NCBI RefSeq assembly: GCF_001467895.1
Contig: NZ_LNYO01000001.1
Location: 173,268 to 237,267, forward strand
Direction of reading: 5' to 3'
DNA from: Legionella nautarum
GTDB lineage: Bacteria; Pseudomonadota; Gammaproteobacteria; Legionellales; Legionellaceae
DNA length: 64,000 nt
Shown here piece by piece: positions 29,087 through 36,025 of the stretch; the stretch's first letter is position 1; every line of letters starts with the position of its first letter. The notes under the pieces were generated by a model. It searched no databases, was not told the DNA's origin, and saw only the letters and a list, made by a program, of their open reading frames with translations. A program made the position numbers and the translations under genes.

Positions 29087-29424
29087 CTTAAACGTTTGAT
29101 GCGTTCTGATTTACTGACTATATCTGTCAGGCGCACACCAAACTTATCATTGACCACCACCACTTCCCCATGAGCGACCAATGTGCCATTGACTAATACA
29201 TCCAGAGGTTCACCAGCTAAACGATCGAGCGCAACAATGCCGCCTTGATTAAGCTGTAAAAGATTGCGTATCGTCATTTTCGTACGACCAATCTCTACGG
29301 TTACAGCCACCGGTATATCCAAAATTAATTCCATTTTTTCTACATCTGTGTCTTGAGATACTGCAGCATTTTGCTGTGCTGCTGTCGCTGTTGCGGATGT
29401 ATCCGCCTCAGTCTGATTAGCCAT
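29083..29424 (-). CDS. fliN: Flagellar motor switch protein FliN
   Basis: C-ring component (113 residues). The N-terminal 30 residues are a Thr/Ala-rich linker. The SpoA domain is visible as ILDIPVAVTVEIGRTKMTIR then GGIVALDRLAGEPLDVLVNG and VVVNDKFGVRLTDIV. It lies 12 bp after fliM. Confidence 0.95.
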   Translation of the reverse strand: MANQTEADTSATATAAQQNAAVSQDTDVEKMELILDIPVAVTVEIGRTKMTIRNLLQLNQGGIVALDRLAGEPLDVLVNGTLVAHGEVVVVNDKFGVRLTDIVSKSERIKRLR

Positions 29425-29436
29425 TCACTCCACTCC

Positions 29437-30459
29437 CTAGTAACTGATTTTTTTAATAATCTTTACAGCTCTCTTATCGTTGGCACTACCAATGGTTGCG
29501 GTAAAACCTGGAGTCCCTTCAATATCCAAGGTTACAACCTCATTCATTTCTAACGGTATAAAATCCCCAACTTGCCAAGCCATCACCTTACCCAATGAAC
29601 TGTTGGTTTGAGCCATCGCCGAACTTACAACCAGCTCAACTTCCATTAGTTCCTCCTTTAACGACATGATCCAGTTCGGATCAATTTCATCATCTGGTCG
29701 TGCAGCACCCAGTTCTAATTGCTGTTTAATAGGCTCTACCATAGAGTAGGGAATCACGAAATAAAAAGAACCAGATTCCTTACCAAAATCCACATTAAAA
29801 CGACTCACTAACAATAGCTCATTTGGTTCGCCAATGTGAACTAGCTGTGGGTTAGTCTCATCGCCGACCTTCATCGCTTCTAATTTAATAATGGGCGCCC
29901 ATGCTTGCTCAATGCAATGAACTAATTTACCAATGACGATTTCCATCACTCTGAGTTCAGTTGCAGTAAAGTCTGTGCGGCTTGTTTGCGCCAGAAATTG
30001 GGAACTGCCGCCAAAATAATAATCCACTAAGTCGTAAACAAAAGTACTATCAAATAGGATAAGTGCCTTGCCTCGCAAGGGCTTAAAGCGGCGTATTGTC
30101 ATTAAGGTAGGGTTAGGCATGCTGCTTAAAAATTCGCGATGTTTTACAATGGATAAGGGGTCTTGTTTTATCTGTAAATCCTTTGCCATTAATTGATAAA
30201 TGTCGTTAGCAAAAAAGCGGGCTGCCCTATCATGAATTTTATCGAGAACAGGCAATTCACCCCTAACAATACGTTCCTGACTTGTAAAATTAAGAACCCG
30301 TACCTGATCAGAGCTATCCTCTACAAAATCGGCTGTTGTAGCGGTCTGAGCTTCTTGGGGATCGCCGCTTGTGCCTTCTTGTTCCGCGGGTTTTTCATCC
30401 TCCACGGAATTAAGCAGTGCATCAATTTCTTCCTGCGATAAAATATCTTTCTCAGCCAT
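29437..30459 (-). CDS. fliM: Flagellar motor switch protein FliM
   Basis: C-ring protein that binds phosphorylated CheY (340 residues). The N-terminal CheY-binding peptide is conserved (KDILSQEEIDALLNSV). A middle domain (VRVLNFTSQERIVRGELPVL) and a C-terminal SpoA domain follow. It is the first gene of the minus-strand flagellar run. No fliL precedes it. Confidence 0.96.
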   Translation of the reverse strand: MAEKDILSQEEIDALLNSVEDEKPAEQEGTSGDPQEAQTATTADFVEDSSDQVRVLNFTSQERIVRGELPVLDKIHDRAARFFANDIYQLMAKDLQIKQDPLSIVKHREFLSSMPNPTLMTIRRFKPLRGKALILFDSTFVYDLVDYYFGGSSQFLAQTSRTDFTATELRVMEIVIGKLVHCIEQAWAPIIKLEAMKVGDETNPQLVHIGEPNELLLVSRFNVDFGKESGSFYFVIPYSMVEPIKQQLELGAARPDDEIDPNWIMSLKEELMEVELVVSSAMAQTNSSLGKVMAWQVGDFIPLEMNEVVTLDIEGTPGFTATIGSANDKRAVKIIKKISY

Positions 30460-30768
30460 AGATAGCTATCCTGTCATTACATATTAAGGCTTATTTATAC
30501 TTCCTGTATCTCGAGTATAAACCATGATTTACCCTAGCCAGCGAGCTAAAGCAAAAGGTGTGCCAATCTCTAAATTAAAGGTAACTCTTCTGTTATTCTC
30601 ATTCCTATTTTATTGTCATCCCAGCGAAGGGAGGGTTTGTATGACAAAGCAACGGGATAAGGACGAAACCAGTTGATTACTCAGTTGGGGAGCACAATAA
30701 GGTCAGATAAGTTGTCATATCCTTCTGCGCATGCCAAACTTAAATTAATTCGTTTTAGATAATGTGAC
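30460..30768. other. Intergenic region between fliM and the divergent dprE1-like gene
   Basis: No gene seen. It holds a decayed family C repeat (TGTCATCCCAGCGAAGGGAG, about 30614) and should contain the divergent promoters for the flagellar run and the oxidoreductase pair. I could not identify a convincing sigma-54 or sigma-28 site. Confidence 0.4.
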
Positions 30769-32061
30769 ATGCTCAGTAAAAATAAGCAATTTTCTAATTT
30801 TAGCAATTCAAGACAAACTAGCTCTGATTGTTTTCGTCCAGATAAGGAGGAAGAGCTTGCAGCGCTTTTCTCTCATTCCCCAGGGCAAGGATTGCTTGCG
30901 CGAGGCCATGGTTCAAGTTATGGGGATTGTTGTCTGAATCATCAAGGTGTGATTGTGGACACTTCTCGTCTAAACCATCTTTTGCATTTTAATGAGCAAT
31001 CAGGACTTTTAGTTTGCCAAGGCAGCGTCAGTTTTGCTGATCTCTTTCTCGTAAGTCCCCATTACATACCACCGGTTATTCCAGGCACTTTGCGGGCGAC
31101 TATCGCGGGGGGCATTGCTAACGATGTGCATGGTAAAAATAATCATCATGCAGGAAGTTTTGGCGAACATGTGCAATGGATTGAACTACAACTGGGGGAA
31201 CAATCGCTTCGCTGCGATCGAAAAACGCATTCTGAATTATTTTATGCAACTATCGCAGGACTTGGCCTAACAGGTATTATCAAACAAGCGGCTATCCAAA
31301 TGCGCAAAGCATCGCATTTTGTGAAAGTTCACTATGAAAAATATAATGAATTTGCTCCTTTATTAGAGCAGATGAAAAAGACAGGCTGTCACTTCGATTA
31401 TCAAGTTGCATGGCTAGACCTACTGAACAAACCACGCGCTTTACTATCTCTCGCGAATCATTGTGAGCCAACTTCTATGCCTGCCCAACGTTATTGTCAT
31501 ACGATTCCTAAATTACCTGTTCGTCTTGTTAATTCATGGCTGATGAAGCAGTTTAATCGTCATTATTTCCAAAAACATACAACTAAAGAACGTACATTGG
31601 CGCTTCCTCAATTTAATAATCCACTTGATTCTATTTCACATTGGAATCGTTTATATGGTAAAAAAGGACTTTTACAATTTCAGGCGCTTGTTCCTGAGGA
31701 ACTCGCCCTAACCGCATTGACATCACTATTGGAAATCATTCGTTCTTATCAAGCAACGCCAACGCTTGCTGTACTGAAATATTTTCGCAAACCCGGCTTG
31801 GGTCTTTTATCCTTTGCCCAACCCGGCTATACCCTAGCAGTCGACTTCATTAATAATCAGCAAGCTCATCGAGCAATCTCAGCAATGAATGAATGGATTA
31901 GCGAAGCGAAGGGCAAAGTTTATTTAGCAAAAGATTTACTCCTTACAGCAGAGCAATTTGCCAAACAATATCCGCAACAGGCTTCCTTTTCTCAGGTTCT
32001 TAAGCGATATAACAGCGGAATGCGTTCTGATTTAAGCCAACGATTGGGTATCACTCGATGA
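30769..32061 (+). CDS. FAD-linked oxidoreductase, DprE1-like
   Basis: A 430-residue protein of the vanillyl-alcohol-oxidase FAD fold. The FAD-binding N-terminal half shows GLLARGHGSSYGDCCLNHQG and the PP-loop-like PGTLRATIAGGIANDVHGKN. The C-terminal substrate domain ends with KDLLLTAEQFAKQYP. Mycobacterial DprE1 oxidises decaprenyl-phosphoryl ribose at C2'. The next gene overlaps by 4 bp and encodes the matching reductase type, so together they probably epimerise a polyprenyl-phosphoryl pentose to a D-arabinose donor. The lipid substrate and the final glycan are inferred, not seen. Confidence 0.75.
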   Translation: MLSKNKQFSNFSNSRQTSSDCFRPDKEEELAALFSHSPGQGLLARGHGSSYGDCCLNHQGVIVDTSRLNHLLHFNEQSGLLVCQGSVSFADLFLVSPHYIPPVIPGTLRATIAGGIANDVHGKNNHHAGSFGEHVQWIELQLGEQSLRCDRKTHSELFYATIAGLGLTGIIKQAAIQMRKASHFVKVHYEKYNEFAPLLEQMKKTGCHFDYQVAWLDLLNKPRALLSLANHCEPTSMPAQRYCHTIPKLPVRLVNSWLMKQFNRHYFQKHTTKERTLALPQFNNPLDSISHWNRLYGKKGLLQFQALVPEELALTALTSLLEIIRSYQATPTLAVLKYFRKPGLGLLSFAQPGYTLAVDFINNQQAHRAISAMNEWISEAKGKVYLAKDLLLTAEQFAKQYPQQASFSQVLKRYNSGMRSDLSQRLGITR

Positions 32062-32774
32062 GTAAGAGAACTTGGGTTATTCTTGGGGCAACTTCAATTA
32101 TTGCTGAGGAGTTTGCTCATTTAGCCGCCCAGGCAGGCAATTCTTTGATTTTAGTTGCTCGCAATAGAGAACAACTAGCTATTATCGCAGCTGATATTCG
32201 GCTGCGTTATCAGGTGCAATGTGATTTTATCTTCACTGATTTTGCGGGTGATTTGAGTGAGATACTGCAGATTATGCAACATCAGCAAGACATTGATCTC
32301 TTTATTGCTTATAGTTCAATTCTGGAAAATGATGCACTTAATCAAGAAAGTATCGATGAACTCCTGCGTGTGAATGTTCTCTCTACCGTTCAATTTATCC
32401 ATGCTTATCAAGCGAAACAACAGACTCAATCTCGTCTGATTTTTTTAAGTTCGGTTGCTGCCTGCCGGGGACGAGCTAAAAATAGCCTCTATGGCGGCTC
32501 AAAAGCGGCTATTGAAATTTATTTGGAAGGTTTACAGCAATCCAAAGGCAATAATTTTCAGATCACAATAGCAAGACTGGGTTTTATTGATACTGTACAA
32601 ACTTTCGGCCTCCCGGGGATTTTCTATGCCTCCCCTCCCAAAGCTTGCGCTAAAGCCTGTTGGCGAGCTTCTTTCGCGAGGAAAAGGCTCATTTATCACC
32701 CTTTTTTTTGGCGGTTTATTATGGGGCTAATTCGCTATTTGCCTTTCCCTATTTATAAGAAAATGAAAATTTAA
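32058..32774 (+). CDS. Short-chain dehydrogenase, DprE2-like
   Basis: A 238-residue Rossmann-fold SDR: NAD(P)-binding motif VILGATSIIAEEFAHLAA, active-site Ser in FLSSVAAC, and catalytic YxxxK in YGGSKAAIEIY. The sequence type matches decaprenylphospho-erythro-pentofuranosid-2-ulose reductase, which completes the DprE1 reaction. Coupled to the upstream gene by ATGA overlap. It converges with the next small gene, whose stop lies 3 bp inside this gene's end. Confidence 0.72.
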   Translation: MSKRTWVILGATSIIAEEFAHLAAQAGNSLILVARNREQLAIIAADIRLRYQVQCDFIFTDFAGDLSEILQIMQHQQDIDLFIAYSSILENDALNQESIDELLRVNVLSTVQFIHAYQAKQQTQSRLIFLSSVAACRGRAKNSLYGGSKAAIEIYLEGLQQSKGNNFQITIARLGFIDTVQTFGLPGIFYASPPKACAKACWRASFARKRLIYHPFFWRFIMGLIRYLPFPIYKKMKI

Positions 32775-32968
32775 TGAATTAACCTTAGGGTTGGTAAGAT
32801 ATTATGTACTAAACCGAAAAATTGCAAAATATAAATAATTAGTACAATGAGAACCAATAAATTAAGTAAGCTTTTTATTGCACCAGGCATTGGAATAAAT
32901 GCGTTAATTAACCATAAAACTACCCCAAATGCGATGATTACGACAAACAAATTGAGTAATTCAGTCAT
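32771..32968 (-). CDS. Small membrane protein, Thivi_2564-like
   Basis: A 65-residue protein that is almost all membrane: helix 1 LLNLFVVIIAFGVVLWLINA, the linker FIPMPGAIKSL, and helix 2 LLNLLVLIVLIIYILQFFGL. This two-helix pattern with an IPM linker is widespread in proteobacteria and has no known function. Start ATG 32968 behind AGAGAG. Confidence 0.7.
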   Translation of the reverse strand: MTELLNLFVVIIAFGVVLWLINAFIPMPGAIKSLLNLLVLIVLIIYILQFFGLVHNILPTLRLIH

Positions 32969-33007
32969 GAATTCTCTCTATTGGTAGCTTCAAATTAATT
33001 GTAGTAC

Positions 33008-33034
33008 AAAAAAAATCAGCTGAAACAGCTGATT
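33008..33034 (-). terminator. Terminator after leader peptide gene 1
   Basis: AATCAGCTG (33014-33022) and CAGCTGATT (33026-33034) form a 9-bp stem with an AAA loop. The A-run 33008-33015 is a T-run on the minus strand. Located 65 bp after the peptide stop. Confidence 0.85.
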
Positions 33035-33098
33035 GTATAAACCATTAAAACCTTCAGATCTCATTCCCCCTAACTAATAATTAGTCAGGGGAATTGAC

Positions 33099-33350
33099 TT
33101 AACGGCGCCTTAAAGAATCCGTTCTAACTGTGCTTGTAGTTGGGGCTGCTGATGCGGTTACTGCACTACCCAGTGAGCTTTTTGCTGCAGCAGCTGATAC
33201 TAATGCTCCTCCTGCTTCATGCCCTACTGCTTGCGTTAAACTTATCTCTAATTTGCCAGACCCTAATTCTTCCAATTTGTTATCCGGTAAGTTGCTAATT
33301 TGCTCTTCAAATTGAGACACCAAATTTTTAATAAATTGTTTACGGTTCAT
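33099..33350 (-). CDS. Double-glycine leader peptide 1, candidate secreted peptide precursor
   Basis: An 83-residue peptide. The frame opens at 33401, but ATG 33350 has AAGGA 7 bases upstream and aligns with the start of the paralogue at 33974. Residues 1-48 are the leader (MNRKQFIKNLVSQFEEQISN to GHEAGG), identical at 31 of 48 positions with peptide 2. After Gly47-Gly48 comes a 35-residue Ala/Ser/Thr-rich segment (ALVSAAAAKSSLGSAVTASA) ending SLRRR, with no Cys. A C39-peptidase exporter is encoded nearby, so cleavage after GG and export are inferred. The -4 position is Glu, not the usual hydrophobic residue, which is a caveat. Confidence 0.7.
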   Translation of the reverse strand: MNRKQFIKNLVSQFEEQISNLPDNKLEELGSGKLEISLTQAVGHEAGGALVSAAAAKSSLGSAVTASAAPTTSTVRTDSLRRR

Positions 33351-33498
33351 AGCTTGATCCTTATACATTTTAGTAATTTGAGAATCACTAAAATCAATCA
33401 TATAAGCAGTTCAGTCTAATCCTGAATGACTACATTATGAACTTCCGATAATATCTAGCTTACCGCCAGCTTTCTCCAATTTCAGAATCGGAGTTAAC

Positions 33499-33567
33499 CT
33501 ATCTCAAATTTATAGACAATCTTCCTTCAAAAGCGGTATATTCCTTGTTGTCCCTTAAAATTGAGAC
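33499..33567 (-). pseudogene. Possible decayed third leader-peptide copy
   Basis: The minus-strand frame reads VSILRDNKEYTAFEGRLSIN then LR and a stop. It aligns without gaps to leader 1 residues ISNLPDNKLEELGSGKLEIS (shared S, L, DNK, G, L, I, L). VSQF also appears in a neighbouring frame just upstream (about 33568). There is no start codon and no GG, so at best it is a remnant between the two intact copies. The match is short and could be chance. Confidence 0.25.
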
Positions 33568-33720
33568 ACCATAAATTAAAATCGCTTAGAATTCCAAGCA
33601 ATTATTTAACTAACCTCAAAAGAAAAAGTTAGTCATATTAAGTGTAGTTCATCCAATATTATATGCAAAGTTAGTCTTAAAAAAGAACTTAATTAATCAT
33701 TTACACCTTAAATTTAATCA

Positions 33721-33748
33721 AAAAAATCAGCTCTAGAGCTGATTTTTT
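33721..33748. terminator. Terminator after leader peptide gene 2
   Basis: A perfect 28-bp palindrome, AAAAAATCAGCTCT followed by its complement, with A/T runs on both sides. It ends 50 bp after the peptide 2 stop. It shares AATCAGCT with the terminator at 33008, as if gene and terminator were duplicated together. Confidence 0.88.
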
Positions 33749-33797
33749 AAGGGTATCATTATAGCCTTCTTTTCGACAATTCCCTTGCTCCTTTTAT

Positions 33798-33974
33798 TTA
33801 AGTTGCGCGACGCGCTCCTCTGATACCAGAACCCCCGGTCTCTTTACTTACAGGTCGTATCAGATTTATCTCTAGTTTTCCAGATTCTAATCCTTTTAAT
33901 TTATGCCCTGATAGATTCGTAATTTTTTCTTCAAACTGAGATACTAAATTTTCAATAATTTGTTTGCGGTTCAT
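33798..33974 (-). CDS. Double-glycine leader peptide 2, candidate secreted peptide precursor
   Basis: A 58-residue peptide. ATG 33974 has GAGGA 8 bases upstream. Residues 1-48 (MNRKQIIENLVSQFEEKITN to SKETGG) match leader 1 in length and in 31 positions, including SGKLEI (31-36), Val42, Glu45 and the terminal Gly-Gly. After GG only ten residues remain: SGIRGARRAT, strongly basic. Leader conserved and core different is the hallmark of exported peptide families (bacteriocins, RiPPs, signalling peptides). It lies 327 bp from the divergent transporter operon that carries a C39 peptidase. Function of the mature peptide is unknown. Confidence 0.68.
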   Translation of the reverse strand: MNRKQIIENLVSQFEEKITNLSGHKLKGLESGKLEINLIRPVSKETGGSGIRGARRAT

Positions 33975-34301
33975 GGTTTAAATCCTCGCAGCAAGAAAGA
34001 ATTTATAAATCCTAAAATAAATGCACGATGATTCATCCGTGAATGGCTCATTTTTTAATTTTAAAACTAACAAAATTATTCTCAAATATTTTTAAGTTTA
34101 GTTCAAACTATTATTGCCTGCAAAAATTAATTTTTTCTTGCGTTTACTATCAAATACACTGTTATTAAAGTCTCTATTCCTCACAAAGGGATAACTATCG
34201 AAGTCGTAGCGAAATGGCCTAAAATATGCATTATTCTTTTAAATATCAGTTGTGAATAGCGACATAAATTTTCAATGACAGGTCTGGAGGGAGATAGGTT
34301 T
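33975..34301. promoter_or_regulatory. Divergent regulatory region between peptides and exporter operon
   Basis: 327 bp, very AT-rich, with no gene seen. It must contain the start sites for peptide 2 (minus) and the exporter operon (plus). I found no convincing -35/-10 pair and no repeat. Confidence 0.4.
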
Positions 34302-34751
34302 ATGGAAAAAACTATCGCTGAAAATCTTGAAATCTATGGTTTCCTAAAAAAACTGGATTTTTTTAGCATGCTAAATAAAAATGCATTATGGCCCTTGGTC
34401 AATCTTGCAACTTTCCGCAATTATGCCCCAAACGACATCATTATTAGCGAGGGTGATAATCCCGTCGGTATATTCATTTTGCGCAAAGGGCAGGTTCAAG
34501 TTTTTAAAACCTTGCATGACAATAAAGAATTACCCATCACAACCCTTGATGTCGGTGAGATTATTGGCGAAATATCAGTCATTGATAAGTTAAAAACAAC
34601 AGCTTCTGTACGTGCTATCGATGAAGTCGAATGTATTTTTATTTCGGAATGGGATTTTACAACTCAAATACATGCCTACCCCGAAATTGGCCTACAACTC
34701 TTACCTATTTTGGCCTCTCGTATTCGGATTATGTACGAGAAAATACAATGA
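34302..34751 (+). CDS. Cyclic-nucleotide-binding-fold protein of the export operon
   Basis: A 149-residue single-domain cNMP-binding fold (NDIIISEGDNPVGIFILRKG, QVQVFKT, VGEIIGEISVIDKLKTTASV). The phosphate-binding cassette keeps Gly-Glu, but the Arg that normally contacts the cyclic phosphate appears replaced by Thr (KTTASV), so the ligand may differ or be absent. No DNA-binding domain. ATG 34302 has GGAGG upstream and is preferred over the TTG or longer frame. The stop overlaps the next start (ATGA). cNMP-fold domains are known companions of NHLM-type exporters; it could gate transport. Confidence 0.8.
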   Translation: MEKTIAENLEIYGFLKKLDFFSMLNKNALWPLVNLATFRNYAPNDIIISEGDNPVGIFILRKGQVQVFKTLHDNKELPITTLDVGEIIGEISVIDKLKTTASVRAIDEVECIFISEWDFTTQIHAYPEIGLQLLPILASRIRIMYEKIQ

Positions 34752-36025
34752 AAGACCCAGAACTCTATCGCAAGGAGGCGGTTGAAGCAGCCCAGGAGCG
34801 TGATGAATTTCAACATGCGATTCGTATCATCACACCGAAAGCTTGGATCTATTTAATTATTTTTTTAATTATCTTTTCTGCCTGCGTACTTTGGCTAATC
34901 TTTGGGCGCATTACAACCATAGTTCAAGGTCAAGGCATCGTTCTTGCAAAAAATGCAGCGATTCTCAACGTAATGTCCCCTATTTCTGGCGGCTATGTTA
35001 AAGCTATTCTCGTTACTCCGGGCATGAAAGTTAGGCAAGGCCAAGTCATAGCTACTTTAATTAATCCCAATATGGCTGCTGAAGCAAAAGAACTGCGAAA
35101 ATTTATAGCGCAAGAAAAAACTAAATTAAATACGCTGAACAGCACTGCGAAAAAGGAAATTGATACACGCTTAAAACGAATTCAAGAATCAATTAACTAT
35201 GCTCAAACTATTAATGCCAACTTAAAAGAGAAAAAAGATCATCTTGAAGCCCTACTCAAAATTCAGGAAGGCGCTTTTAAAAAAGGGATTTTATCCCGTC
35301 TGGAATTAAATGATATGCAAGTTGCCTATTATGATGCGAAAGAACAAATCAGTAAAAATCTGAATACTCTCGTTGAACTGAATCAAAATAAAAATGACTA
35401 TATCGAAACCTGGAACACCAAATTAAGGGAACAACAGGAAAAGGTTGCTCAATCTGAATTTAACCTGCGCAAGCTCGTGGAAAATCTCCATTTAACGGAA
35501 AGCGTTACTAGTCCAGTAGATGGAGTGATTTCTACCAACTATGTCAAAGAAGGCGATTTTTTACCCGAGAAACAAACCTTAACTAATATTATTACCTATA
35601 GCAATGACTTGGAAGTCGTTGCCTTTTTTAATGCTGACGAGGGTAAAAAAATCAAAGTTGGCATGCCGGCAAAAGTTTTCCCCAAACATGTCAATACCTT
35701 GGAATTTGGTGGGATTGTAGGCACAGTAACTTATATCAGCGAATTACCTATCGATCCGCAAAGCATCGAAAGCACCCTAGAAAATCAACGCTTAGTTGAA
35801 AAATTTATTCAGAGTGGCCCGGTTTTTAAAGCAAAAATTGCCCTGACTCATTCCCCTAATACAACCAGTGGATATTTGTGGACTACCTCAAATGGTCCCA
35901 AAGAAAAAATCTCAATTGGTTCTGTAGCCAATGTAGGCATTGTTGTCAAAAAACAACATCCCTTAGACATTATAATTCCTGTAGTCGAATCGGCAAAAAA
36001 CTGGATGATAGGCAAAAATGGTTAA
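34748..36025 (+). CDS. HlyD-family membrane fusion protein (NHLM-type secretion protein)
   Basis: A 425-residue periplasmic adaptor. A short cytoplasmic N-terminus is followed by one membrane helix (AWIYLIIFLIIFSACVLWLI). A lipoyl/barrel-sandwich half (ISGGYVKAILVTPGMKVRQG), a long coiled-coil hairpin (about 110-245), the second lipoyl half (SPVDGVISTNYVKEGDFLPE) and a beta-barrel follow. ATG 34748 overlaps the preceding stop; the longer frame upstream is a shadow of the previous gene. It overlaps the ABC transporter by 8 bp. It connects the exporter to the outer envelope. Confidence 0.88.
   Translation: MKDPELYRKEAVEAAQERDEFQHAIRIITPKAWIYLIIFLIIFSACVLWLIFGRITTIVQGQGIVLAKNAAILNVMSPISGGYVKAILVTPGMKVRQGQVIATLINPNMAAEAKELRKFIAQEKTKLNTLNSTAKKEIDTRLKRIQESINYAQTINANLKEKKDHLEALLKIQEGAFKKGILSRLELNDMQVAYYDAKEQISKNLNTLVELNQNKNDYIETWNTKLREQQEKVAQSEFNLRKLVENLHLTESVTSPVDGVISTNYVKEGDFLPEKQTLTNIITYSNDLEVVAFFNADEGKKIKVGMPAKVFPKHVNTLEFGGIVGTVTYISELPIDPQSIESTLENQRLVEKFIQSGPVFKAKIALTHSPNTTSGYLWTTSNGPKEKISIGSVANVGIVVKKQHPLDIIIPVVESAKNWMIGKNG

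Noticed and set aside
30641..30676. Tiny ATG frame with GGGAGGG upstream
   Set aside because: Eleven codons arising from a decayed family C repeat; nothing supports translation.
33351..33401. Longer N-terminus for leader peptide 1
   Set aside because: The extension has no counterpart in peptide 2, whereas ATG 33350 has an AAGGA site and starts the conserved leader.
34631..34747. N-terminal extension of the HlyD-type protein
   Set aside because: It is an out-of-frame reading of the preceding cNMP-fold gene; the adaptor starts at ATG 34748 in an ATGA overlap.
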